DNA of 64,000 nt from Chrysoperla carnea (lineage: Eukaryota > Arthropoda > Insecta > Neuroptera > Chrysopidae), in NCBI RefSeq assembly GCF_905475395.1, contig NC_058337.1:135677960-135741959 (forward strand). The letters run 5' to 3'. Shown here piece by piece: positions 35,700-46,300 of the stretch. Below the pieces are notes generated by a model. It had not been told where the DNA came from. It saw only the letters and a program-made list of their open reading frames with translations, and searched no databases. Both the position numbers and the translations under genes were made by a program. Positions within the stretch are counted from its first letter, which is position 1. Each line of letters begins with the position of its first letter.

Positions 35700-36025
35700 T
35701 TGTTTTTGTAAAAATATCATTTTATTTTTAACCCCAAAACCAAAAAAGAAGGATGTTATAAGTTTGACTGCTATGGCTGTCTGTGTGTCTATCTGTGGCA
35801 TCGTAGCGACTAAACCGATGAATCGATTTTGATTTTTTTGTTTCGTTTAAAAGGTAATTTAATGGGGAGTGTTCTTAGGTATGTTTCAAGTGCAAGTTTA
35901 GAGTTCCGTACCCGGGAAAACGAAAAAATAGGCGATGATTCTCAAAATCGGTTCAGTTTCATTCTTAGATATGTTTCAAGTGTGATTTTAGGGTTCCGCA
36001 CCCGAAAAACTCATCGGGGACTATT
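35700..36025 (+). mobile_element. Family F copy with internal duplication
   Basis: The order is AAGAAGGATGTTATAAGTTT, CTGTCTGTGTGTCTATCTGT, GGCATCGTAGCGAC, GGTAATTTAATGGGGAGTGT, then GGTTCCGCACCCGAAAAAC. A ~100-bp piece is duplicated: TTCTTAGGTATGTTTCAAGT at about 35872 and TTCTTAGATATGTTTCAAGT at about 35964, each followed by a TTCCG(T/C)ACCCG motif. Open frames here are by-products. Confidence 0.65.
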
Positions 36026-36789
36026 TAAATTTTATGAATTTCACTTGTGATTGATTCATTTTGATTTATATCTCGTATTAGCAATCATAGATGGAGAACC
36101 TTGGCTTAAGTTCCATTAATGACAATAACTTCCGGTTCTTTGAACTGTCTTTTACCAAATTTCTTGGTGTTCAGTTGCAACTACTTAAAATATTATAATA
36201 ACCGTAAAGTAACAATGCCGTATGTTATGTTACCACATTTGATTGGCCACAATTCCAAACCGCACACACATATGCAGCGAAAGAATATATATTTATAAAC
36301 ATAAAAACATCTTGTAACAATAATTTATGTCCTAATTATGAACGGAATGTATCAATAAAAAATTATTAGTGTGGAATAATTATTGTTTATTTGTATAATA
36401 AAAAAAAATATATATATATATATATATGAAATATATAAATAGAACTCATCATATTTATATGAAAGACGACGTATAACGCTCTATAAACAAACTTTATCCA
36501 ACTCAAATATCTGAGTTTTTAATTAGAAGAAGGAAGAAGGCTTGTTTGGTTGGCGCATAACAAACAACACCAAGTCAAGTACTTCAGACTGACTTCATAT
36601 ATACAAAATATGTACAATTGTCATCGTTTAATACGTGTAGAATATGTCGGTGGCGATGAAATTCGTGAATTCAACGAGAGGCTAGTCATTTTTACCAACT
36701 TTTTATTAAAGACTGTCGGATTGAATACGTGGAGTCAACTGCATATGAAGTAATTTAATCACGTGGAGGTACAAGTGAAATTTTCAAAA
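36026..36789. other. Segment between opposed family F copies
   Basis: Contains a (TA)n run at about 36410-36428. A 67-codon plus-strand open frame (36550-36753; CHRLIRVEYVGGDEIREFNE) has reasonable composition but no recognised domain, leader or nearby splice partner, so it is not called. Confidence 0.4.
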
Positions 36790-36985
36790 TTTAAAAATCC
36801 CCCGACTAATTTTCGGGTACGGAACCCTAAGCTCGATTTGAAAGCTATCTAAAAACACTTTCCATTAAATAATTTTTTTCTAAACTGAGCCGATTTTGAC
36901 GATCATCGCCAATTTTTTAGTTTTTCCTGGTACGGAAGCCTAAACTCTCCATTAAATTGCGTTTTAAACAAAACAAAAAAAATCA
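36790..36985 (-). mobile_element. Family F copy (reverse)
   Basis: The reverse complement of the family F end is seen: TTTTCGGGTACGGAACCCTA, CTGAGCCGATTTTGACGATC, and a second CCTGGTACGGAAGCCTA. It stops about 45 bp before the polyadenylation signal of the TIL-like gene. Confidence 0.65.
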
Positions 36986-37028
36986 AAATTACACGATAAA
37001 GTAAGAAAATTATATACACTTAAAAAAC

Positions 37029-37034
37029 TTTATT
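37029..37034 (-). terminator. Polyadenylation signal AATAAA of the TIL-like gene
   Basis: TTTATT on the plus strand is AATAAA on the minus strand, about 32 bp beyond the stop codon at 37066. This gives the gene a very short 3' untranslated region. Confidence 0.7.
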
Positions 37035-37065
37035 AAATTGATACAGGATAAAATCGTTTGCGGAT

Positions 37066-37505
37066 TTATTGAGAAGATTCTGATACACAACTTCCAGTTG
37101 CTGGATGACGACAATAACCGGCCTTACATTTACAACCAATTATTGGTGTTTCTTGACACACAGAACGAAGTTTTCCATCATTACCACATAATTGGCATCT
37201 TGTTAATCCATTTTTATCCGAATATTCTTCGTTAGTTCGGACTCCACATTCTAAAACAATGCATATTAGAATCAAAGCTTTAACAAGCAAAAAAAGTCGA
37301 CCTAGCTTACATATCCTCGATACAAGGTTATTCAAAACTTACCTTTTATCAGACATTCCTTTAAGGCTGATGTGTGCCTTTTAGAGTTAGAATAATAAGC
37401 TGTGCACTGCTTGGGATATTCAAACTTTCTTCTGGATGGCTTAGATAAACATGTGCAATACATACTCATAATAACAAAAAATAGTAAAACAATTCGCTGT
37501 GACAT
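37066..37505 (-). CDS. Secreted cysteine-rich peptide with TIL-like (trypsin-inhibitor-like) domain; two exons
   Basis: Spliced minus-strand gene: exon 1 is 37505-37343, exon 2 is 37250-37066. The junction (AAA G|AA TGT) keeps the frame and gives 115 residues. Residues 1-21 (MSQRIVLLFFVIMSMYCTCL) form a signal peptide, so the product should be secreted. A basic linker with C34 and C51 precedes the domain from C56: CGVRTNEEYSD, TRCQLCGNDG, then TPIIGCKCKAGYCRH and TGSCV. The NEEY, CxxC, GCxC, GY and GxC elements match TIL domains, typically serine-protease inhibitors or venom/haemolymph peptides. The usual cysteine after NEEY, the one before GCxC and the final one are missing, while C101 is extra; with C34 and C51 the mature chain has ten cysteines. 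Start choice rests on the leader and the TATA-like box upstream. Inhibitory activity is inferred. Confidence 0.8.
37251..37342 (-). other. Intron of the TIL-like gene (92 bp, GT-AG)
   Basis: The donor is AAAAG|GTAAGTTTTG at 37343/37342 and the acceptor is TGCATTGTTTTAG|AATG at 37251/37250, both close to the metazoan consensus. It is a phase 1 intron. The uninterrupted frame that begins at 37335 inside the intron explains why the gene looks like a single 89-codon open frame. Confidence 0.85.
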
Positions 37506-37565
37506 GCTTTAAAAATATTCAAAATTAAACTCAATTAGAATGCAATTACTTTAAATTCAATTCTA

Positions 37566-37574
37566 TTAAATATA
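37566..37574 (-). promoter_or_regulatory. TATA-like box of the TIL-like gene
   Basis: TATATTTAA on the minus strand lies about 69 bp upstream of the start codon, leaving room for a start site near 37545 and a ~40-nt leader. It is a short A/T match in AT-rich DNA, so support is modest. Confidence 0.35.
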
Positions 37575-37699
37575 TTCTGAATAATTTACATCAAAAATTT
37601 TCGGAAAATATGTTTTTTTCTTAATTTGATTAGTTGAACTAATTAGTAATATTTTAATCAATTAAACGAAAAACAATTGTTTCTCAATTAAATAATATA

Positions 37700-38021
37700 C
37701 AGTAGAATCTCGATAAGTTAAAGTCCAAGGGAAACAGAAAATATTTTAAGTTATAGAGGTTTTAAGTTGTCAAGGGTCTATGTTAGGTAAAGGTTAATAT
37801 AGAGGTATGTACATGTTTCTATGTACCCTAGTTAATATAGAGGTATGTACATGTTTCTATGTAGTTACTGAGGGCCTATACAGAGATTATTTATTAAAGT
37901 TACATAGGTTGCGTATTTTAAGTTATAGAGGTTTTGGGCTCTGATGGGAAGGGAACATAGTATTTTTTGAAGTAACAGAGGTTTTTATGTTACCGAGGTT
38001 TAAGTTATCGAGATTCTACTG
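37700..38021 (+). mobile_element. Pogo/Tigger-type MITE, second subfamily
   Basis: TA|CAGTAGAATCTCGATAAG at the left and TATCGAGATTCTACTG|TA at the right give inverted ends of about 20 bp with TA target sites. The inside repeats 33 identical bases (GTTAATATAGAGGTATGTAC...) at 37793-37825 and 37831-37863. It lies about 125 bp upstream of the TATA-like box of the TIL-like gene. Confidence 0.85.
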
Positions 38022-41000
38022 TACAACAATAAAAACTACGGGTGGCCTAATTAAAATGGCAACTGATATATAAATTTTATAAAATCACGATAGATGTACA
38101 AAGAATTTTATGACCTAACGCCGGCCCTGCACACATGACGATTGTGTCTACTTTCTAGATTGTCCTTAGACACCCTCTATTCTTGATACAACCAAACCCA
38201 TTATAAAAATTTGTTTTAGTTTTAAATAAGGCGGTTCTAATTATAAATTCTTTTCATTGAAAATAAATTCAATTATCAAAATAATAAAAAAAAAAACAAA
38301 AAAAACTTATTGTATTTAAATGCAAAAATATTCAATTGACAAAAATACGAGTAGGTTTGTTTTTATTGCACCGCTCCACCAGCCAGACAAATAAATCTTT
38401 GTGTTGATGCTAAACACAAGAGTAATTTTTGTTTTATTTAAATTACATTTTTTGTACAAATATGTTTTTCTTTGAATGAATTTTTCACGTTTGTTTTTTT
38501 TATTTCTATACACTGCATTGTATTTCAATGTGTGCCAAATATGTTTTAAGGGTGGTTTTCCGTACTCAAAACGTTTATACTGTAACGTCTACCCCCGTTG
38601 TTTCGATACAGTAAAACATTACTAAAAGAATTCTTTTAAAGCTTTGCTATACTTTAATTTTCGATACAAAATCAATTTACAATCTTTATTTTCAAAGATT
38701 TACTACCAATATATTTAATAATAATTCAATAAATACTATTAGCACTGTACTGTAATATCCACCGTTCATATTGACTGGCCGTAGAGAACTCTTCATATAG
38801 ACTGTTCATATTAAACTCTCCTTATCAACTGACTTGTTAATTACAGTACCCATTACTATACTTTTGCATCGAAAGTGATTCCATTGAAATCATGTCCTAT
38901 TTTTGTTATTCGCACAACCATCTTAGATGTTAGATTAAATTGTATTCTTCTAGAAACTACTCCAAGAGTAAAATTAAGCCTGATAATTATTTGATCAAAA
39001 TAAAAATCTTTTTACATAAACTTTTTTTTCAGGTTGTTATTCATTAATATGTCAGTAGTCTTTTTCGAGCAAATTGTACGCTAGGAATTCAAAGTTATTG
39101 AACAGGAATATTACAGAACATCCAAAAGTAAGAAAATCAACCCAAGCAAAAATACTATTTATTTTTCGGAGAATTAAAATCGTTCCCAAAATGTGATTTT
39201 CCGTCAAAGCCTCTATAAGCAATAATGTTAACTCTTACAAAACTTTGGTTGAGACACGCTGAACGTTTAGATGTACCGGTAGCATCACTATTATTGTAGA
39301 AGCTATCACAAGGGGAACGATGAAAAAAGGCGATTGCTTTTTCTGTCTGTAGCCAAACTATTGCATTTTGGAGAGTTCATTGGATTGGCAATTCTGTTTC
39401 CTGTCGTTTATAGCATAGTTTAAGAAGATTTCGGCTAAGCTATCCTTTTTCTGTGTTCCACAACAGGCCCCGTCATCTAAGTGTAACCCTCAATGGCAGC
39501 TATTACATAGTCGATGATAATCAACATATTAAGTCATGGTTGCTTCTATATTACCCAGGCAACGGATATATCTAAGGAACCAACTTCCTATTACTTTGAC
39601 AGAAATAGTTTTAAGAAATATACCGAGGCAATCCAGAAAACTTTTTAAAGATTTGCGATTTCTAGAAAGTTAAGTCTGATGAAAGACATCTTTCAACCTG
39701 TTTGAATGACAAGACATAAATGAATATGTTTTTTCTAAGAATGTTTACATTGCATAACATCTAAGAATGTTTATAAAATGTGTCCCATATCTTACCAACA
39801 ACGTAAACGTGTGATGTTTTTATTTTAAATTATTCAAGTATTTTATTTTGTGTATACAAAACAATGTTGAAATTTTGAAAAAAATTTTCTATAAAATTCA
39901 TTTATCAATTTTTATAAATACTGTAGACAAATACTTTAACATTAGTTTGCACGATAAAAATAGAAACAAAATAAATTCTGATTTAGTATTAGCTAAAAAT
40001 GGATAAAAATTGAATTCGCAGAACTTCATCAGTAATTTATTGAATTCAAATTAACAAGGAGGTTGATTGATTAACTTGTGGTTTGTAGCATGGACGGAAA
40101 TGTGAAAATTGGCTTTTTTTGAAAATGTTTTCTGCGATTTACTTTCAACAATTTCAGACGAATGTAAATATTTCTCTTATTAAAGGCCTGTTGCAACCTA
40201 ATACTCTACTAACCTTCATGAAATTGACTGCTCCCATCTACATCATAATTAATACGATGGAAGTATTTAGACCGATTTGTCTGATTAACGAAGGCAAAAT
40301 TCCGTTCTCATTTTTTCTAAACAAGATGGCGCCAATGATAAGGAGGCTGACCATTGTGTGAGTAAGGAAGTCTAATGAATTTAAGAAATCAATGTTTTAT
40401 CACTCTTGCTTAGACTTTCACACACAGGAGCAAGTAAAGAATGTCTCAGGTCTCAGGTGTCGCCTTCGCCACGGGTGCCATGAGACAATGAAATCTGAGA
40501 CCTTCTTTTCTTTTGCTCCCTAGATGTGAAATATACTATATTAACAACATTTAACATCAAGTAAGCGATAGTAACTTATTCCATAATTGCTGCAAAATTT
40601 ATAAATGTTGCGTGCGATACAAATGCAAAAAACGACCATTAAGTTTGAAATGAAAAAGAAATTGGAGCTATCAATAAAAAAATCTGATTTATAAATTAAT
40701 CCAAATGGATTGGGGGAAAGTAAAATATTACCTAGCGAAATCTGAAAATCGAAAATTGTCGATATCGCTACTCATAAAAAAATTAAAATTAAGATGTTTA
40801 TAAGAAGGTATTACGTCAGTGCTCAATCCAAAAATTCAAGACTCTAAGTCTTACTGTCTTTGATCAATGTGAGGAATAAAAAATTTTCGATACTTGTACT
40901 ACATTTAACGATAGTTTTAAAGTCTAAGTAGAAGCATACTAAAAATGATTTTTGAATTTTTCGAAACATATGCAAAACTACATATAGACGTTGTACTGTA

Positions 41001-41234
41001 AATAATCATAATAGAAATTTTCGTGAAAAAATCAGCATGGAATATTTTCCGGCGCGGAAGGGAGGAGAAATTGTATATACATTAATTCTACCATCTACAC
41101 TTAGTGATATTTTAGAGTACATACTTCTACAAAGATAAAACAATTCCTTCCACAATATGAATCAAATTATAAAATTGATTTATACTGACAATGCATGTAT
41201 ACTAAGTATAAAATTATTGATATGAATGAACAAC
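38022..41234. other. Intergenic with possible old retroelement traces
   Basis: At 39305-39420 GAAGCTATCACAAGGGGAAC resembles the ACTATCACAAAGGGGATAAA piece of the retroelement fragment at 16.4 kb, so a third, badly decayed copy may be here. An 80-codon plus-strand open frame (40119-40361; LLQPNTLLTFMKLTAPIYII) has plausible codons but no known domain or leader. GCTGACCATTGTGTGAGTAAGG follows, with a donor-like GTGAGTAAG that overlaps its stop codon. I leave it uncalled. Confidence 0.35.
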
Positions 41235-41306
41235 GACTCCGTGGCGCAACGGTAGCGCGTCTGACTCCAGATCAGAAGGTTGCGTGTTCAAATCACGTCG
41301 GGGTCA
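41235..41306 (+). tRNA. tRNA-Trp (anticodon CCA)
   Basis: Seventy-two bases fold as a full cloverleaf without an intron. The acceptor stem pairs GACTCCG with CGGGGTC (one G-U), with discriminator A at 41306. The anticodon stem is TCTGA/TCAGA around loop CTCCAGA, so anticodon CCA is at 41267-41269. The T loop is TTCAAAT. Internal pol III promoters are intact: A box TGGCGCAACGG at 41242-41252 and B box with GTTCAAATC. No CCA is encoded, as expected for a nuclear gene. The sequence looks like the standard insect nuclear tRNA-Trp and should be functional. Confidence 0.97.
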
Positions 41307-41313
41307 TATGTAG

Positions 41314-41325
41314 TTTTTTTTTTTT
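41314..41325 (+). terminator. Pol III terminator of tRNA-Trp
   Basis: A run of 12 T begins 8 bases after the tRNA 3' end, well beyond the 4-5 T usually enough for RNA polymerase III to stop. Confidence 0.9.
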
Positions 41326-41685
41326 ATAAATTACATTATTAATTTTATTATACGATTCAAGCAAGTATTATTAAATGTTATTTTTGTAAACAATATTTTT
41401 AATTAGTAATTTTATAACATTTCATAACTGATGCCAATTAATTAACTATTTTAAATATAAAATTGATGAAATATATAAACAAAAATAGATTTTACATTTG
41501 GTTTTTCTGTACATATAATGTTTTTGTATGTTTGGAACGTTGCCAAATGTTTATATTTTTTAGTAATAAAAGTTTATAGAAAATAAAAATCATAATTGTG
41601 GTTGGATTTTTTTGGTTCATGATTAGACTGTTTTCTTTTATGCTGTGTCAAGTTACACGATGAGGTTAGTCTTTTAGTCCCCGAA

Positions 41686-42240
41686 CCGAATTGACTGAGT
41701 TAATTGTTGAAACACCATGTATAAACAGGAATCGTTTGTTTTTTCACGTCATGTAAGCAAAGAGAGGTAGCCAGTCATACATACACGGCAGACACATATG
41801 ATTGATATTCCCATATAATACATACTATACAATATTCGAATCTAATTTGGGCCCTGATGTGATGTTTTCGAAAAATTGTTTCAAACAAAAGTTGTTTATT
41901 TTTTTTAAAGAAACATTTCTTACATTTAAACTTTTGTTCTATCACTAACGGTTTACAAAATGGGTCATACGGACCCAAGACCCAATTGAGGTATGTTGCT
42001 CATTTACGACCCTAATTGACCTCACTTACGACTTGAGTGCGCTATAAAAATTCCAACTTGATATTTTTCTTAGTTTTTAAGCTATCGTGATGACAGACGG
42101 AAAACCGGGAATGAACTAATTAGGTGATTTTATGAACACCTAAACCAAAATTTGGTTCAAAGCATCAATATTTTTAAGCGTTACAAACTTGTAACTAAAC
42201 TTAGTATACCTTGATATATTTCATATACATGGTATAAAGA
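41686..42240 (+). mobile_element. Dispersed family A, copy 7
   Basis: It begins at AATTGACTGAGTTAATTGTT and ends at CTTGATATATTTCATATACA, TGGTATAAAG. Landmarks GGTTTACAAAATGGGTCATA, GGACCCAAGACCCAATTGAG and TTTATGAACACC are present. The minus-strand open frame at 41775-41978 is a by-product. Confidence 0.7.
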
Positions 42241-42984
42241 TAAAACAAACATTCACGAAAATTTTCGTCCACCAAGACCTACGCAGTTAAACGATGATTA
42301 TTTATCATTTTTAGTAATTAAATAATTACTTTGATTTTAACTAAGATTTTTTATTTCTGTTAAAAAAAATTTTAAGTGCACTGTTAAATTGAAGTGTACT
42401 TACTATCCGATCAACCTTAAACTCTGTTACATAATTCGTCTATGATTCGCGTGTAAGAAAAAAATTAAATCACCACGCTAGCATGTGGTTTAGCCACAGT
42501 GGTTCCTTGTAAAGAATTCATCATTTTTTTTAAAGTTTGTTTGAAATGATGATGATTCATTTTCAAGTAATTTAGGATGTCAGAATTGTAATTTTTATGT
42601 TTAATGAACATGACATGTAAAAGTTTTTTGATTGATAATAATTTACAATACCTCTTATGTCTTAGAAGTCTTATGGTGTGGTAATTAATTCTCTTTTGTT
42701 ATTGTGTTCAAGACATAATTAAGATTTACTTTTATTACAAACACGTTTTAATTGTTTATTTTTTGAATATATTATATTTATTATTTTATTTATTATTGTG
42801 AAATCAAAGAGGAGAACTCAACGACCATACTATGCATGGATATTATTTTGTGTGATTAACGACATCAGGCTAAATTTAAATTAATTTTGGGTGGTATCTT
42901 AAGAGTTATTAATGAATGTTTTATGGAAATACCTGACTAATGCCATTTTTTGGAGTTTTCCAATTTCCGACCGATTTTCATACG
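42241..42984. other. Intergenic, no gene seen
   Basis: AT-rich, with no supported feature. Confidence 0.45.
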
Positions 42985-43300
42985 AAAACAAACAATTGAC
43001 TTGTCGAGATAATGTCTAGACAGTGTTGATTACGCAATCGTTTTTTTGTTTTTTTACGGGATGTAAGTAAAAACGGATTGTCGCTCTTCCACTCAAAGTA
43101 ATAAGAGTATCTTTCTTCTCACTTTCGCAGTGTACATAGTAATAAACAAACATATACATACATACAAACATGTATAGGTACTGGATACAATACAATACGT
43201 ACTATATTTGTTCTAACCTAATTTGCACCCTCACAAACAGGGATGATTACGAAAAACTGTTGTTTTCTTGCAAGGTTACTTAAAAAATATTTCTTGCAAG
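42985..43300 (+). mobile_element. Dispersed family A, copy 8 (truncated)
   Basis: It starts with AAAACAAACAATTGACTTGT and keeps GACAGTGTTGATTACGCAAT, AATAAGAGTATCTTTCTTCT and CCTAATTTGCACCC before breaking off. The right two thirds of the family are absent. It lies directly upstream of the small-peptide candidate. Confidence 0.65.
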
Positions 43301-43326
43301 GCTACTTAAACTAAGCCAATATCTTG

Positions 43327-43334
43327 TATAAATA
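43327..43334 (+). promoter_or_regulatory. TATA-like box upstream of the small-peptide candidate
   Basis: TATAAATA lies about 100 bp before the ATG at 43428. It is a good match to the consensus, but such matches are frequent in AT-rich DNA. Confidence 0.3.
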
Positions 43335-43427
43335 ACTATGCTTGATTAAAAAAAAAATGTGTGATTACTTATGTTAGAAGTTTTATCGTGCGAGCTAAAA
43401 AACTTTTATTAGAACTTCTAAGGTGAC

Positions 43428-43613
43428 ATGTATTGGATTATAACTCTGATAATAGTTTCGTTAAATACTCATAGATGTCGTTGTATCAAACGCCAGACTA
43501 AACGGAGATTTATAGACCAACTTCATGGTGCTAATGAATGCTATGCGCAGTCCTCCTATGATTATTGCTACCTTTGCTCTTTTCCTTATTATATTTCCGT
43601 TCAAATGAGATAA
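43428..43613 (+). CDS. Candidate small secreted cysteine-containing peptide
   Basis: A 61-residue open frame starts MYWIITLIIVSLNTHRCRC, a short hydrophobic leader, then has dibasic sites (IKRQTKRRF) that could be prohormone-convertase cleavage points. A C-terminal part with closely spaced cysteines and tyrosines follows (ANECYAQSSYDYCYLC). The third-position pattern is less A/T-driven than that of neighbouring spurious frames. A TATA-like box lies about 100 bp upstream and AATAAA about 125 bp downstream. The layout fits a small secreted or neuropeptide-like precursor. I recognise no family, the cysteine count is low, and another exon may be missing. Alternatively it is an unexpressed chance frame. 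Confidence 0.4.
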   Translation: MYWIITLIIVSLNTHRCRCIKRQTKRRFIDQLHGANECYAQSSYDYCYLCSFPYYISVQMR

Positions 43614-44230
43614 TTAAAAATCGATTTCGTCCCATTTTCTTTCTTCATTCCATCATAGTCTCCGTTAGTTTTGCGTGACATATATTTTGTTTTTCTTAAA
43701 TTATTTTTATCATCGAATTTCAGTAGTCGTTACACGAATAAAAAATAAATGTATCATCATCAGTCATTCTTAATTCAATATTTTTCGTTGAATTAAGGTC
43801 AAGCTAATTGAGAGTGAAAATGGTTTTATAGCGTGTTTAATATTAGTTCTATGTTAGGTATAATGTTATGATATATGATATCAAATATGTTTTCTTATTA
43901 ACAAGATTATAATCAATAATATTACATTATACTTGTAGTAAGTCAAAGTCATATAATGAATTGTAGATCAGGAGGTCACTGTTACAAAATATATTTTGAC
44001 AAAAGTGAATTGTTATTGTACCTTATTTGAAAAGTCCGTCATCATACCTAAACCACCCTCTCCAAATTTGTAATTAGGAAGTTCCTACCTTGCTAAAGTA
44101 TTGGTTTTATTATAAAAGCCAATTTCTTAAAATAGATGATGAGAAAAAACTTTAATTATTTCTAGAAGGTATCGAATTATAATTTAGCTTAACATAACAA
44201 AATCAGCCTGTACATAAGAAAATCAGCCAG
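43614..44230. other. Intergenic, no further gene seen
   Basis: AT-rich sequence between the small-peptide candidate and MITE family H copy 2. Apart from the AATAAA motifs nothing was recognised. Confidence 0.45.
43737..43749 (+). terminator. Possible polyadenylation signals after the small-peptide candidate
   Basis: Two AATAAA hexamers (43737-43742 and 43744-43749) lie about 125 bp after the stop codon of the 61-residue frame. They could serve as its poly(A) signals if the gene is real. Confidence 0.3.
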
Positions 44231-44519
44231 AATAGGGGATAATTCTGATGTCGAATTCTCCATATTGCCCATAAAATGTAAAATTGGATTTTATACAATG
44301 ACAAAATTTGAAAGTGAACAATACAAAGTTTTATATGTTATCTCTATGGCGATACCCACGTATGACGTCACTAGTGGATATCTTCTTCTTTGTTTAGCTA
44401 GGAATTTTAAACGTTCATATCCATAATAGTAAAGATTTTTTAAAATCAACTTTTCTATTCGTGAAGTGAGAATTCTTCATCTGAAGTGATTGGTGAAAAA
44501 TTAAGTCCGATCCCCTATT
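44231..44519 (+). mobile_element. MITE family H, copy 2
   Basis: Ends AATAGGGGAT and ATCCCCTATT are inverted. The body matches 33536-33885 over several blocks (GGCGATACCCACGTATGACG, TTCTATTCGTGAAGTGAGAA). It is shorter because a central piece of copy 1 is missing. TGACGTCA is kept at 44363-44370. Confidence 0.8.
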
Positions 44520-45146
44520 GTTAGAGAACCATTCGTATATTTTTTCGATGATAATGCTATAACGTATAAAATTGCATTTTTATAGAATTTAAATTGTATT
44601 CTGAACAATTAATCGGTGGACGAATAAATTTTATGACTCTTTGTGCATGTGTGTTTGACTTTCAACAACGCTGAAACGTTTTACTCCCATAGATTCGAAA
44701 AATAAAACATCAGACGGTGAATTATTCGAAAACCTTTAGCACTAAACTGTTGTACCCAAAGTTCACAATGACTGTCCGTAAGAAACTGAACTGCCATTTC
44801 CACAGCATCCATAACTACACAATATCATTTAGTTTTCCATAGCCATCTTAGATATCAGACTGAATTGTATTATTGTAAAAACGACATTCACAGTCACACA
44901 CGATATCAAACTCGTTACAATATTATAGGCATCGTCAACACTTCTACAGTTACTTTTCTCAAACTATTGCCGCTTTGGTTGTCTATATTACGTTTTTGGT
45001 TGCATTGAGCTCCTGGTCTATAATATATGTGTGCATGTATCCGTTTTATTGCAATTACCAAGAAAAATGTATCCATCCATAAGGGTAAAAATATTGTAGG
45101 TGTTTTGAATGAAAGATATATTATTATGAGACATGTCTGACTTACA
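44520..45146. other. Intergenic, no gene seen
   Basis: No open frame, RNA gene or shared repeat was recognised. Confidence 0.45.
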
Positions 45147-45205
45147 TATATATAAACGCTGTCGTTAAGTTGCAGTCGTAAGTTCTAAACGACTGGGACG
45201 ACGTG
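45147..45205 (+). promoter_or_regulatory. Candidate core promoter (TATA, initiator, DPE-like)
   Basis: TATATATAAA starts at 45147. TTGCAGTCG, resembling an arthropod initiator, places +1 at A45174, about 27 bp downstream. GACGTG at 45200-45205 sits close to the usual downstream promoter element position. The following sequence holds only short open frames (ATG at about 45234 with 5 codons, then a 32-codon frame from about 45272). If the promoter is real it may drive a non-coding or multi-exon transcript. Confidence 0.3.
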
Positions 45206-46300
45206 CACTCGTTAGCACAGTACGAACATACAATGTATTCCAAAATTTAAATCACTGGATAAAATAAAATATGCAGAAGACACTAGTAGAAAAAAATACA
45301 GATATTTCTTCGGAGAATTTTCGAGATCTTACGATTCTGATTTTATGCGGCTTTTGCCGGTTCTAGAATTATGATAAACTTCAAAGCTAATTTCTATTTG
45401 CACACAAAATTTTTTGAGATAAATTAGTTAAGATTGTTAAACAATTGAAATATCAAAATTTAAAAATGTCCTTCAAAATAATCTATAAGCACCTGATAAA
45501 GATTTCTGTGAAACAAAAGAATTGCATCATGATTAAGCCAGACCATTAAATCAGTCCGTTTGGGAAGCAACTGTCAATCAACTAATGTCATCAACTAACA
45601 AAGCTAACCTAGACAAAAATGAGTTCCTGGAAGGATTGAAAGTTCGTCAATTTTTAACCATTTTTGTATTTTATATTGGTTGTTGACTTTTATGCTAATT
45701 ACGTTGTGCCCATATATGTAAACGTACTAACATATCGTTTAAGTAAAACGAAACATGTATACTTCAACCTCAATGTCCAGAAAGTTAGCCTCGTCATAAT
45801 TCAAAAACCCACAAAGTCAAGTTAATTTCTAGGTTCTCACAATTAAGGCGCAAAGTAGACCACAAGCTTTTGCGCTTTAACAAGTTTTCTGCTGCTCGGA
45901 TTTTCTGTAATCATATAATGTTTGGTCTGTCTCAATTATTAAACATTTTCGACATATCGAAACAAAATTTTGGCATATCAAAAAATTTGCTGCAAATTCA
46001 TAAAAATTGGCACTTTTTAAATATAAAATTTTTATTTGGTAGAAATTCTAAGTACAATGAACCACAATTTAAAATGATCTCATATGGTTACACTCATTAT
46101 AAACGTGTCAGTAAGCTTTATTTACAAAAACATAATATTTTTATCATGCACAAAATGTGTAGAATAATACAATAAAATATAACCAATGATTAATAATAAT
46201 ATTTAAAATTATTATTTCTTTATGTATAAATAAACTTTATTTATAATAGTTATGTTAGACAGGCTGTAGTTATTCTAACTGTATACAGAAAATATTTGGT
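45206..46300. other. Intergenic, no supported gene
   Basis: A 101-codon plus-strand open frame (45870-46175) is lysine/asparagine/isoleucine-rich with no motif or leader and is not called. Confidence 0.4.

Noticed and set aside
40119..40361. 80-codon plus-strand frame with hydrophobic stretch
   Set aside because: No family recognised, and the donor-like GTGAGTAAG overlaps its stop codon so it does not extend the frame. Insufficient for a gene call.
45870..46175. 101-codon plus-strand frame
   Set aside because: Composition is K/N/I/F-rich as expected from random AT-rich DNA, with no motif, leader or splice signals.
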